64,000 nt of DNA from Brachynemurus nebulosus (GCA_035578155.1 JAPWDM010000007.1:29796413-29860412), one strand, 5' to 3'. Counted from the stretch's first letter, positions 27,441-45,470 are shown. Numbers and translations are program-made. Notes: a model not told the origin generated them from the sequence alone.

Positions 27441-28741
27441 TGGCGAATATCGACTATTACGCACGCTTACGAGGCGAATAAGCGAATATTCGACGAATAT
27501 TTTGCAATATTTTTATTGAAATATTGTAGCACTTAGCTATCAAAATTTGTCAAGTTACGTTCAGTAGGTAAAGTTAAAGGTACTGACATACACTTTTTAT
27601 TATTTTTCTTTATTTTCAATATGAATTACAATGAAATATTTAAAAATAATTCAATCCAATCGAAATTCTGTCAAGAAAAGAATTCAATCTAAATTTTCTC
27701 GGTGTATGACGTTAATATTGAGCATAGGGTGATCGTGAATTTGTTTTTAAGTAGTAGACTCCACGAGCGCTAAAACAAATATCAGAATTTATTGATTATT
27801 AATTTAATATAACGTAAAAGCCCCTATACCGGAACATTATTTTTAGGTGGGTATTTAAACTGGCTTATAAAAATTGATAAATAAATTAAATACCTATTTT
27901 TATGTCATCAAAGGATGACATATTAATATCGTTGTGTGATCATAGTGAGGGAAACATTATTATAGAGTTGTATATCCATATTGAATAATTATAGAGTTGT
28001 ACATTCATATTGAATAAACGTAAGAGGGTTGTAGAGTTTACAACTATAGAGTTAACAAAAAATCATAAATTAATACTTTCACTGAGGTGACATTACTTAG
28101 CGCGTCTCAAAAACACGCACTTAACGAATTTTTTTTTTTTAATAAGCAGGAAAGAAAGTTTTTTTAATCCAACGAATATGTTTTTAAAAAAATACAACCC
28201 AATAATTTTTATTTATTAATGTTTTTCTTTTACAAAATGTCGACATCTATATCCAAACAAAGAAATATTAATGACATTAGGAGTTGGAAACCGATATACA
28301 AACGGACGTGTAATATGAGCAATATGACACATAGAGTGACATTTAGACGTCAAATTACGAAACATAGAATGGTTTAAGTATCAGACGTAAATAAAGGATC
28401 AAAATATGTGTATATTCAACAAAAATTGTTTAACATATATGTGTATTGCTTTAATTAAGTAAGGAAACACTAATTGCGAGGTGAATTTAAATTGAAAAAT
28501 AATCATTCTGTTAATAATAATTTTTGTTATCAGAGGTTTCTTTCAGAAATAACTTCATTAATATATAAATGTTAAAACTGTTCGGACATATGATCGCGTT
28601 CCGGTATAAGGGCTTTTACGTTACTCATCGGGAAATTCTTAATTAATATTTTGCTGGATGGGTAGAGAAATACAAGATGTTTCAGGAAAAATAATAAATA
28701 TTTTGGGAGAAAATGATAATACTGACTATTTATTTAAATAT

Positions 28742-34346
<5,605 letters not shown>

Positions 34347-37161
34347 TTTATGATCGACTCAGTTTTTGGCAATTGTAAAATTTTTAGTGTCGCGTTTGAA
34401 GTTGCCATTTATTTATTAAGTGGCCAGGTGGGTTGGTTAATTGTGCATAAAAATATAAAAAAATAATTATATTGTGCATTGGGGGAGTTTGAGATTAGGT
34501 AACAAATACAGTAATCGCCACTGATTGTGAATTTTATATTTTTATTACGATTCGACTTAGGCGCCTATAATTTCCAAAATAACATTAATATTGTTAAAAA
34601 TCAACTCTTAATATGTTTTTTTTTGTCCTTTCTTAATATGCTGTTAAAATTTCATAACAATTCTCCAAGTATTAGTATCTTTTTTTTATTTTGAAAAAAC
34701 CCTTGCAAAATTTTATGTATCTTACTTCGACCAATCCTCAAAAAAAAATTTTTTTAAATACATTTTCTTTTTTTAAAAGGTAAGAAATGGTTAAAAGTAC
34801 TTCTAAAGAAGTGGTCTAAACCCTGAGAGGGTTCTTTATTAACTGCTAAAGAAATTGGACAATTTATCACCAATTCACAATTACCCCATGATTTTAAAAT
34901 TGTGGGGTAATTGTGAACGTCATTCACAAATGGCCCCATTCGGTCAAAAATTTCAGTAGTGTCCTTTTCAGAGTTGAAAATGTTGATGAAGGTGCTGGTG
35001 ACCTTATTGTACAAGTTTCCGTTGTACAAACAATACAAAAAAAAAAAAATTGTTTTTTATTCATGTAAACTAAATGTATTTCCTTGAAAAAGTCTTATTT
35101 TCCTTGTCTTTGTGGGAATACATGTAATTTTTTGATTTTTTATGTGATAAAATGACAAAATATCATCAAAATATAATTTTTAGCTTGTAATAAATTTGTT
35201 CCTACAATTTTTGTTATTTTTCTTTAACCTTGATTTTTTTGTAGAAATTTGAGGTATGCGTAACTTGCATTAAACAAAGAGAAATTGTGACCGCTAAAGT
35301 ATGATGAAAAATTTGAAAGTGGAGTAAATGTGAAAAATTTGAGCGGGGCTTTACTCTGACGTACCACACTTCTCTTGTAATCCATTCTAAATAATTTTTC
35401 TGATGGCATTCACTTTTACCCCGAAATTCATAAGATTTGCAAAACCGCACCGGGGAAATGTGAATGGCTTATAAAATTTTTGTTTTTCATACGAATTTGC
35501 TCAAAATTTGTGTGGTGCATCCTGAATAATGTAGACTTAAAAATAAATCAACCATATTGTGATATATAAAATAAAAAATACTTAAAACAACGCTTTTATT
35601 TCAATTCATGAAAATCCATTCCCAATTACCCCGGTCAACCCTAATTAAAAAATTGTTCAGATAATGTCCCTGCCCCAGTATTATAAAAGACGAATAAGTA
35701 AATTAGTATTTTAATGTAAAAATAAATTTACTACCGAAGTCAATCTACTTAGTAATTTATCAAATAAATTTTATTCCGAAATTTACTTGATCGTTTTGTA
35801 TGTTTTATACGTATATGCTTAATTTTGATAAAAATGAACAAAATTACTTCGAAAACCCATAATTCGCTTCTAATTTCATCATTCTAATAAAGTATTATCG
35901 ACTAATAACTAATTTACTTTTAAAATTCTTCTATTATAGTGAATGTTACTTTACTTTGGAAGTTAATTTATTAGTTGAATAGTAATTTATTAAATTTAAT
36001 AGATTTGAGCGTTACTTTATGATATTTCATATTTGATATTAGTAAATAAAAACACTTTACTTTGCAAAATACCACTTTTATTGAATATAAAATTCTTATG
36101 GCATGTTTCGGTCAATATGACTATTCTCAAACATTGTAGTCAAGTAAATTTACTTTATTCATAGATGTCAGCACTATGAAACATAAATAAATTTATCGAT
36201 TAATTTACTCTCTAGAAAATCAAGCAAGTAATTTAATAGATTTGAGCGTTACTGTATGATATTCCATATTTGATATTAGTAAATAAAAACACTTTACTTT
36301 GCAAAATACCACTTTTATTGAATATAAAATTCTTATGGCATGTTTCGGTCAACATGACCATTCTCAAACACTGTAGTCAAGTAAATTTACTTTATTCATA
36401 GATGTCAGCACTATGAAACATAACTAAATTTATGGGTTAATTTACTCTCTAGAAAATCGATCAAGTAAATTTTATTCGGAGATAAATATTTTATTTTGCA
36501 AAACTGCGATTGGAGTTCGTTTTTGCTGATTTGATCATAATAGGCGGCGACTACTGTAATCGGAAAATTCAGTGTTTGCAAAAAGCAAAAAATATGGTTT
36601 CAGTTATTCTCATATTTTAATAATTTTTTTTTCAAGAGTTAAACAATAACTAATTTTCAAATTTTCATTCAATTTATTAATAATCTTCAATAAAATTTTT
36701 TAATAATAATTTGATAAAAATATAATTAATATAAATTTTATTATTTTTTTTTTTGAGCAAATAATAATATATATTATATATATAACTACATACATTTATA
36801 AATTTTAAAAATTTTTACAAAATTCTTTGAAATTTCATAAAAACTTTTACTTGTATTTCTTACAAAACTTTCTCCTAAAGTATTAGTCCTTATGATCATA
36901 GCTTTTTTCGTTTTTTATAACAGTAACTATAATTTATTTATTTATTTATTTTTTTTTTTCGTAAACAGTAACACATTTTTATAAAATTTTTAACTATTTA
37001 TTGTATAAAAAAATTATTTAATTCTATAATAATTACTATTTTGTTTGAGCAAATAGTAAAATTTTGTTATAAATAATTTTTAAAAAGTTCTTAAATTCGT
37101 CATAAAGAAATATTATTTAATTTTTTAATTTTCATCAACATAAACTATTCATTCATTATTA
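34347..37161. other. Spacer between lipase and Gly-rich gene
   Basis: The lipase promoter side is AT-rich without a clear core motif. A 94-codon minus frame (34754-35038) and a second (35214-35450) have coding-like texture but no recognised family. A 237-bp tandem duplication lies at 35998-36470, followed by very AT-rich sequence to 37161, the 3' UTR side of the Gly-rich gene. Confidence 0.6.
35998..36470. repeat. Tandem duplication, 237-bp unit, two copies
   Basis: AATAGATTTGAGCGTTACTT and GGCATGTTTCGGTCAA recur 237 bp apart. Part of the unit (ACTTTACTTTGCAAAATACC) also occurs inverted in the hAT element at 54.3-54.4 kb. Confidence 0.85.
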
Positions 37162-38537
37162 TTATTTTTTTCCATATCCAAATGATTTTGATTTTGAAGC
37201 TGAATAAGCTCCTCCAGATCCAAAACTAGATGCTGAACTTGAGGCAGAGGAGAAACTGCCGCTTGCCCCACCACCGCATCCACCGGCGCAACCTGAGCCA
37301 CCACCGCCGGATCCACCTCCATGACCTAATCCAGCACCGCCTCCCAAACCGCCGCCGTGGCCACCGCCTAAGCCAGATCCACCTCCTAATCCAGACCCAC
37401 CGCCTAAGCCGGATCCACCTCCTAACCCAGACCCACCGCCTAAGCCGGATCCACCTCCTAACCCAGACCCACCGCCTAGGCCTCCTCCGTGGCCACCTCC
37501 GACGCCTCCACCGAGGCCTCCACCATGGCCAGCACCTAGGCCTCCGCCTAGGCCGCCTCCACTACTGCCGCCGTATCCACCTCCTCCACTACTGCCGCCA
37601 TATCCACCTCCTCCACTGCCTCCAAATCCACCTCCGGCACTGCCACCAAATCCACCTCCGGCACTGCCCCCAAATCCACCTCCTGAACTACCGCCGTGGC
37701 CACCACCTAGGCCGGATCCACCTCCTAATCCAGATCCACCGCCTAAGCCTCCGCCTAAACCTCCGCCGTGGCCACCACCGAGGCCTCCGCCTAGGCTACC
37801 TCCACTGCCTCCAAATGCACCTCCGGCACTGCCACCATATCCACCTCCTGAACTACCGCCGTGGCCACCTCCTAGGCCGGATCCACCTCCTAATCCAGAT
37901 CCACCGCCTAAGCCTCCACCAAGGCCGCCTCCAGAGCCACCTCCTAAGCCACCACCGTGGCCTCCGCCTAGACCGGATCCACCTCCACCACCTAGGCTTC
38001 CACCGTGGCCACCACCAAGTCCGGCGCCGTGACCTCCACCAAGACCTCCTCCGGCACCACCACCAAATCCACTTCCAGTGCCACCGCCAAGACCATTTCC
38101 TGAACCTCCATATCCACCTCCTGGTCCAATAATTAGGGCGCCACCGGCTCCGCCGCCAACTCCTTTACCACCTCCTAAACCACCACCGCCACCAGATCCA
38201 CTTCCGTATGATCCCGATATGCCGCCCGCAGAGCCGTGGCCACCACCCAGTGATCCACCTCCAGGACCACCTCCACAACCTCCACTACATCCTTTATTAC
38301 CAAATAATCCGCTTAGGCCACTTCCATCTCCTCCCCCAAATCCACCTCCACCACCACCACCGCCTCCACCAAAACCTCCTCCGAATCCTCCTCCAAATCC
38401 GCCACCACTGCCTCCGCCGAATCCTCCGCCACCTCCAAATCCGCCTCCGCCACTCTTTATCTTTCCGCCACCGTACGGGTTGGCCGAACGGATTGAACGA
38501 TAAACTGGCACTGGTAAAGGTAGTGAAGGTTCCGTGT
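37162..38537 (-). CDS. Gly-rich protein exon 2 (repeat region and stop)
   Basis: Acceptor CGTTTTAG joins in phase 1 to give the codon for Asp27. It contains all Gly repeats; TAA at 37162-37164. Opposite-strand frames across it (His/Arg/Leu or Pro-rich) are composition shadows. Confidence 0.92.
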
Positions 38538-41422
38538 CTAAAACGGGTAAACAAAAAATTGCGTTATTACAGTGCAAAAATAGCTAAATATCCAGAATTC
38601 TTTCTGGAAATTCGCTCACAAAATAAATAATATTGTTCAGTACTACAATATAGTCCGCAAGCATACTGAAGTATTAACATATTTGAATTATTGTCAATAA
38701 TATTGTGTGTGTAGTTAAATAATTAAATATTTCAATATTTGTTGTACTCAGTAATTTATATACAACGTTATTGTTTAAAATCGGGTACTACTTAATTTAT
38801 CAATGTTTCATAATTAGGATTAATTAAAAAAATAATTTTAATTTTTAAAACAAATACAGCTGAACTCTTTTTTGTGCGATTTTTTTTATGCGCTTTGTAA
38901 AAAATGGGCATTAAAATGCAAAATGTGAAACAAAATCACGAGACAGTAAGAAACTTAAACAATTACTATAATAACTTTCTTTGATAAAAATACTTTTAAC
39001 TTTTAAATACTTTTACTAAAAATACGGCTTTTAAGCATTTAATCAATACACTGCATAAGAACATAAGTTATTGTATCATTTAATTTTGTTAAAGATGTAT
39101 TTTTCAAAATTTTCATAATATTATAAAATTGAAATAAAATGTTTCTACGTGTAAATTAATGCTTTACATTGTTTATAGAAGCAACTTTTAAGGAAGTTTT
39201 GAGCGTTTTGAGTGACGTTTTTTCAATGAAACTTTCTTTATGCGGTCCCGATCAACCGCATAAAACAAGTTTTTTGTACAGTCTGCATCGAACTATACTT
39301 TTTATAGCTATTTATGATATTTTTGAATATTTTTTTGTGCGATTTTGTTTGTGCGACACCTATCTACCGCACAAAAAAGAGTTCAGCTGTACTATAATTT
39401 TATGCATTAAGTTTTCAGTTTTCAAAATTCAGTTATTTTAAATTTTCAGTTGTTATTATTGAGTGTCAGTACAAGAAAGCGAATTATGTATTTTTTAAAC
39501 TTTCTTTTTAATTTCTTCAAACCTTTTATTTAGTGTCGAAGTTACCCAAAGAAGTTTAATGAGGAAAGAATAAAAACTGAAAGGACTTTACAATGTACTT
39601 TGTCCTAAATTAAAACAAAAAACAAAATTTAATCAACATTGTAAATGAATTTAAAAATATTTAAATGTTATAAAGTGACCATTTTTGGATAATATGTTGT
39701 TTTGTAGAATTTAATATACAAAATATCAAAATTTGAACCAATTCTAACGTATAGTTTGCAAAAAAACAATTTTTAAAAGTTTGGCAAGTGCCTATAAGCG
39801 CTCTGAGATAGTCAGGTACAAAAGTATATCTAATTAACTAAGTATATCTACTAGGAAATTGGTAATGTGGACCTCCCAGAGGTGTGCCCACACTACACTA
39901 TTTTTTTAATACCTAACACAAGTCCAGACACTATTCCACCAGGGTCAGGAAGGCCCGAAACAAATTCAGGCACCATTATGGGTCCTACGGACCTAATGGT
40001 ACCTGGCAGGCATGGCTTTAAGGTAATTGGTCGATAAAACGATTTTTTCAAAGGATTTTAACGAAAATTCTCTAAGTATTTATTTAATTCAATGCCAATA
40101 ATACGAGCCCTTACCGGAAAAAAAAAAACTGACCACCCCAATTTTGAGAAAAACGATTTTAAAATTTTGTAATTTTAACACGGGCTCTTATGAGAAAACT
40201 CTGTTTTTTTGAATAAAATGAAAACGTGTCAAAGAAATTTGATAAAAATTTAATGTTATAAAATACAGAGTTACAAACCATATTTAATAAGAAATAAAAA
40301 TTATTCACCACGCCGTTTTTTGAAATATACTTTGAAAATATCATTTTACAACGTTTTTACAACGCTTTTTCCACAATGTATTTATATTCCTACAACATAA
40401 GAGCGCGGAAATTAAAAAAATATAAGTGGTATACAAATATAATCAGGGCTGGGAAAAATGGTTCATAGAAACCATTTAAAATAGAAAATGGAAAATGGTG
40501 TCCAAAATGCATTTAAAATACAAAATGGAAAATGGTTTTGTTGAACATATTTAAAAATGAAAATAGAAAATAGTTATTTAAAATGGATTCCAAAATGCAA
40601 AATGCTTTTTTTTACTTTAAATTCATTCTATAAATTTTTTATTATTTATATTAATTAAAAAAAAAAAAGTTAAGAAAATATCAAACGTACTGAAATTAAA
40701 TACATAAAGGCAGTCTTTTGAGAAAATTTTGTAAAATTTGCATGATATGAAAACGAAACTTAACTCTTCAAATATTGTTACTTAAAAATATTGTAAAATT
40801 TAATTCGACCTTAACATATACAAACCTCGACGACACTACGACTGCAATTTCTAAATAAAATTATGAAAATCATTTACTTGAAATACAAAAACATTTCTTA
40901 TTGACGTGTGACTTAAGAGAACTGCAACTCTAGCAACTGACTCAAGTGACATTGCAACTTGAGTTGTAAAAAATTTGAGTCAATTAAATCAACTTACATT
41001 TAACTTACAATTTGTTAGACTTTAAGTCGTTCAATTCAAGTTCTATAATTAATATTGTATACACATGCATTTTCATTTTAAATGTAAAATGGATTCAAAT
41101 TTCCATTTTAAATACAAAATGGAAAATGGTTTGACCGAACTTATTTAAAATATAAAATGTAAAATGCCATTTTGTACTTTAAATACATATTTAAAATGAA
41201 ATCATTTTAAATAGTTCCCGACCCTGAATATAATCACTGAAGAATATTAATACATTATTTAATTTTTGATAAAAGAAATTTTTTTTTTTGAGATATACTT
41301 TTGTACCTGACTATCTCAGTGCAACTACGTAAATAAAACATACCTGGTACATTTAGTAGCCAATAATCACCGTAAACAATGGGCACAATACCGAGTAACA
41401 ATATAAAATAATGCCGTAGCAT
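37162..41422 (-). CDS. Secreted glycine-rich repeat protein (cuticle/silk-like)
   Basis: Two exons on the minus strand, 41344-41422 and 37162-38537: 1455 nt, 484 residues. Residues 1 to about 18 are a clear signal peptide (MLRHYFILLLGIVPIVYG). After a short Pro-rich stretch (DTEPSLPLPVPVYRSIR) nearly all of the protein is Gly-rich: GGG blocks, then GLGGGHGG, GSGLGGG and GGSGGG-type repeats with His, Ser, Leu, Tyr and Phe. Two short Cys motifs, GCSGGC (near residue 109) and GCAGGC (near residue 446), bracket the repeat block. The C-terminus is Ser-rich, then SKSKSFGYGKK. An extracellular structural role (cuticle, eggshell, silk or adhesive) is inferred from composition. The exon is far more GC-rich than its surroundings, as Gly codons demand. 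The 2.8-kb intron holds a Tc1-like element and a hAT-type copy. It is on the same strand as the lipase, with no sign of shared transcription. Confidence 0.9.
38857..39389. mobile_element. Tc1/mariner-like MITE (CAGCTGAAC family)
   Basis: TA-flanked, CAGCTGAACTC to GAGTTCAGCTG, 533 bp. Carries ATGCGGTCCCGATC-like internal blocks shared by the family. Confidence 0.85.
40444..41226. mobile_element. hAT-type MITE, copy 4 (reverse orientation)
   Basis: Starts CAGGGCTGGGAA, ends AGTTCCCGACCCTG (one end mutated). 8-bp duplication AATATAAT (40436-40443, 41227-41234). The empty site is kept at 13783-13790. Confidence 0.92.
41344..41422 (-). CDS. Gly-rich protein exon 1 (signal peptide)
   Basis: ATG at 41422; 26 codons including the hydrophobic leader and DYWLLNVP. 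Donor GTATGT at 41343, phase 1. Confidence 0.88.
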
Positions 41423-41553
41423 TTTGACGAAAAATTGTTTTGTTTAGACGTAACTTAAATCACATTTATTTTGTAACAATTAACTAATTATTTAAGTAGC
41501 TTTAATTGATACACCTGAACTGTCTGTGATGCTGTTCGTGGATGATGCCACTG

Positions 41554-41561
41554 TTTTTATA
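41554..41561 (-). promoter_or_regulatory. TATA box of the Gly-rich gene
   Basis: The minus strand reads TATAAAAA here, about 130 nt upstream of the ATG at 41422. The implied start of transcription near 41530 would leave a 5' UTR of about 110 nt. Suited to a tissue-specific secreted-protein gene; inference only. Confidence 0.5.
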
Positions 41562-42059
41562 TGAATTGGCCAAAGTATGAATTCAATGTCAGTTATCGGT
41601 TCTTTCTTTTGGTATCTCCATTTTTCCATTTAAACAGAAATAATCGTAGAATTCATACAGGATACAGTGTTTTTGTACAATTAATTGCAAAAGTATTCAT
41701 TCAATCATCAATCAATTATCAGGTATCGCGTTTCGTGTGAATCGGGACGATCCTTTTCCATGTATTCGTAACACGATTGGAAATTCCCATTTTTAAGGCG
41801 ATTTTATGATGATGGTGGCAATTTTGCCGATTAATAATTAATAAATTTTCACAGTAAGTCATCAATATTTTATTCGCATTTCAGGCAATGTGTGACATTT
41901 TTGTGGACTGGAAGTTACAAAAGCGGCAATTTTTTACGATTGCACGTTCGATAAGCCACGCCCTGTTTCCGTTTGGGTTTATGTACCAAATTTTGGTTAA
42001 AATGAAAAGAATGACGTCGAAAACCTATATGTAATTTGATCCTAGTTTTAAAATTCGTA

Positions 42060-42975
42060 ACTTAACGTAGTTGCTTTGAGATAGTCAGGTACAAAAGTAT
42101 ATCTGGGCGATTCTCGCGTGACGCACGGGACATTTTTGCAACAAAAACATTTCTTTTAGAAAAACGAAATTAATAAGAAACAAAACAAAAAGTTTATAAC
42201 ACGGGGCAACTGGATTAAAATTTTTTGAGCATATTTTAATTTCTATCTGAAATGCAGTACTCCAAATATACGACATAAACTTCGTTTCATACGATGTCCC
42301 GTGCGTCACGTGAGTTTATGCCTTGTATCTTGAGTACTGGACTGCAGATGAAAATTAGAATATGCTCAAAAAATTTTAATTCATTTTCTTCGTATTATAG
42401 ACATTCTGTTTTGGTTACTATTAATTGCATTTTTTATAAAAAAATGTTTTTGTTGCAAAAATGTCCCGTTAGTCACGCGAGAATCGCCCATCTCAGCAAA
42501 AGAATCTTCGTTTATCAAAAATTAAATAATGTATTATCTAATATTTTTCAGTTATTATATTTGTATATCACTTGTTTTTTTGAATTTCCGCGCGCTTATG
42601 TTGTAGCAATTTAAAAGAATCGTTGAAAAAGCGTTGTACAAACGTTGTAAAATGATGTTTCTAAATTATATTTCAAAAACGGCTTGGTCAATAATTTTTA
42701 TTTCTTATTAAATATGGTTTGTAATTTTGTATTAAATAACATATTAAATTTTTATCAAATTCCTTTGACACGTTTTCATTTTATTCAAAAAAAAAATAGA
42801 GTTTTCTCATAAGAGCTCATGTTAAAATTAGAAAACTTTGAAATCGTTTTTCTCAAAATTAGGGTGGTCAATTTTTTTTTTTCGGTAAGGGCTCGTATTA
42901 TTGGTATTGGATTAAATAAACATCTAGAGAAGTTTCGTTAAATTCCTTTGAAAAAAACGTTTTATCGACTATCTT
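42060..42975. repeat. Dispersed repeat, inverted copy with insertion
   Basis: Reverse complement of 13374-13885: from GAGATAGTCAGGTACAAAAG at one end to CGTTTTATCGACTATCTTAA at the other. Interrupted by the element at 42105-42489. Confidence 0.75.
42105..42489. mobile_element. MITE with GGGCGATTCTCGCGTGACGC ends and 4-bp duplication
   Basis: Inverted arms of about 50 bp. ATCT lies on both sides (42101-42104, 42490-42493). The host repeat without it is seen at 13840-13860 and 41285-41305. A 4-bp duplication is uncommon; Chapaev-type elements are one group with it. Confidence 0.8.
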
Positions 42976-43072
42976 AAACCACACTGTCTTAAAAATTTCA
43001 ACAAACTTGGTGAAGTAATAAAATTAAAAAATTTCTTTTTTGTCAGGTCAAGCTTTATTGGAGTTTAGTTAA

Positions 43073-43790
43073 GGGGGTATTCTAGTCTAGAGGCTCGATT
43101 TTGAGGTGACTTTACGGGCGTAATAAAAAAAAACAGTAAACATTTTTAGTATCCATTTATTAACAGTTTTTTACTGATATTTGAAAAGTATAAAAATGTA
43201 TGAAAATTTAAAAAAAAAATCAAAATTGAAATCGGTATAAGCCGGCAAAGTAAGGACTCAAAAAAAAAGGTGTCTCCTGGTTGACGTGATTCCAACCCTC
43301 CTGGTGATCTGAAACATAAAATTCTAGTTAATTCTTAATAAACAAGGATGTAGAATTAGTTGGACGTAGCCGATTTGAAAAAATAAATTTTTTCACAAAA
43401 TGGCGTCCATTTAAAAAAAAATCATTTTTTCGCCTCCTTTTTTCAACTTTGGAAATTTTTTAAAAATAGTAAAAAAAAAAAATTACAAAAACCCCTACGT
43501 CGGACCAGTTTTGATCGTATTAAGAAGATCTGTACGAAATTTCAAGTAAATCGGTGCATTAGAACTTGAGATATCATGTCAACCGTATCGAAAAAAGTAG
43601 TTTCGAGTAATTTATATTAAAAATTTGAATTTAACATTGAAATGATACACAGTACACAGGGAAAAATAACCATGACACCGAAAATAATTCGAATTTCCGT
43701 AAATTATTTTAGAGGCATATTTTTAAAGGTCTGAACTTTCAAAATATGAAAAAAATCGATTTTTTCGAATTTCTAGACTAGAATACCCGC
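43073..43790. mobile_element. TTAA-flanked element, copy 2
   Basis: GGGGGTATTCTAGTCTAGA / TCTAGACTAGAATACCCGC with TTAA on both sides (43069-43072, 43791-43794). Inverted relative to 22071-22792 and of nearly equal length. Confidence 0.85.
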
Positions 43791-44423
43791 TTAAATTATG
43801 GTAACTGCATGAACTTTTCATTTTTGCTATGAAAATAACGAAATCCTTCTTAGAAATATGACTTATTGCGCGAAAATATTTTTCCTAGTGCATCTGGTAA
43901 AAATGAACAGAATGTTTTCTCAAATTAAACTTTATAGACGTAATTTGAATTAGAGTAAAGTACAAAGAACGATAGATACATCGACGTATTTTAGTGTGAT
44001 TTTGTTTGAAAATGAACAATTAATATTTGAAATAATTGTCACAAATTCAATAAATATAGTGGTATTTTGTAAATGAAAATATTTGGTTTGCTATTTACAA
44101 ATATGAAACATTAATATAGTTTTTGAATACACGGTAAATATTATTATAATAATTAATAAATAAAATAATGTTTTTTTGCACTTATCTTTTAACAGATCTT
44201 AATACTTTTCAGTGTTTTTTGTTCTATACTTTGTTTCAGATGGGGAAACATTATATCATACACTTTCAAACGTACCCTATTGGTCAATTAATTTAATAAT
44301 TACCGTATACTGGGCTCAATCGACACGAATTCAAACTTCACATCGTATTTTTTTTGTATTCCTTTTACGCGTACCTAATTTTTAATTTCACTAAAAATTT
44401 ATGCTAACATGGTTACCTTAATA

Positions 44424-44907
44424 CAGCTAAACCTTTATTTATGCGGTGGATAGGGACCGCATAAAAAAAATCGTACAAAAAAAATATTTACAAAACTATC
44501 ATAAATAGCTATAAAAAGTTTAGTTCAGTCCACATTTTAAAAAAAACTTTTTTATGCGGTGGATCGGGACCGCTTAAAAAAAACTCAAAACGCTCAAAAT
44601 CTCACGATTTCCTTAGAAACTGCTTTTCTAAACAAGATAAAGCATTAAATTACACGTGGGAAAATTATGAAAAATACATCTCTAAAAAAACTAAATGATG
44701 CAATAACTTATATTCTTATGCAGTGTACTGATTAAATGCTTAAAAACCATTAAAAAGCATTTTTATCAAAAAAAGTTATTGTAGTTAACGTTTAAGTTTC
44801 TTACTTTCTCTTGATTTTGGTTCACATTATGCATTTTAATGACAATTTTTTAAAAATCACATAAAAAAGTACCACAAAAGAAAATCGCATAAAAAAAGGT
44901 TTAGCTG
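44424..44907. mobile_element. Tc1/mariner-like MITE (CAGCTAAAC variant)
   Basis: TA-flanked, CAGCTAAACC to GGTTTAGCTG. Both ends carry the same compensating change, so the inverted repeat is intact. Confidence 0.82.
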
Positions 44908-45470
44908 TATTTATATATCCAAAAAAGGAATAAACACTTTATAACTTTATGTAGAACTAAACGTAAACTCGAAAGTAAAGTTTCGTCTTTATGTCTAGTA
45001 TTTTTAAATCAACTTCATATCCCAATTCACCTATAAGTCTCGATTCGTTCCAATTTACGGTACATATTTGTATGTGAAAATTTGCTTTAGTTACTACACA
45101 GAATATAAAAAACAGGTTATTTGAATTATTTGGAAATACGGGTGTAAAAATATCGTGCAATTCAAAAAAAAGATCAAAATCAGGACCAATTATTACGATT
45201 ATTATGTATATATAGAATCTTATACTGCATAAATCTTACCGGTCTCTGATTTCATTGGGAAAAACTGGTCATTATCAAAGAGTAAAGATTGTTCTTTTTT
45301 TTTAAGTTAATAATTATTGAGATTTAGGTTTAATTAAATACTTTAGGGTATAGTACAGCACAAAAATATTCGGATACGCAAGAAAGTTGATCAAATTGTT
45401 TGGTTAAATTGAACCCATTCGTGTCCGCTTTGATAGTCAAGCAATCGGGAAAACCATGTGACTTGCGTTA

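Larger units (their letters stand above)
24638..28741. other. Spacer between TACC and the lipase gene
   Basis: No gene recognised. It holds the palindromic MITE 25331-25623, a CA-rich stretch near 25735-25780, a zone of TTATCTAGATAAT motifs ending in CCAACACTG (26560-26707, looks like a hAT end), and a nested inverted repeat (26705-27440). A repeat fragment at 28300-28410 preserves the empty site of the element at 32805. The TACC promoter should lie at the start of this stretch but no core motif is clear. Confidence 0.6.
38538..41343 (-). other. Gly-rich gene intron
   Basis: 2.8 kb with a Tc1-like element (38857-39389), a dispersed repeat (40020-41336) split by hAT copy 4, and a less AT-rich block near 39880-40015 (CTCCCAGAGGTGTGCCCACA, GGGTCAGGAAGGCCCG). 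That block looks like old coding or LTR sequence but was not identified. Confidence 0.65.
41423..45470. other. Upstream of the Gly-rich gene: repeats, no gene
   Basis: Promoter region to about 41600, then the dispersed repeat (42060-42975, inverted) with the element 42105-42489 inside it, the TTAA element 43073-43790, the Tc1-like element 44424-44907 and AT-rich sequence. No coding exon recognised. Confidence 0.6.

Noticed and set aside
37230..38132. 300-residue plus-strand frame rich in His, Arg and Leu, and Pro-rich plus frames nearby
   Set aside because: Exact opposite-strand shadow of the Gly-rich exon; composition follows from complementing GGN codons.
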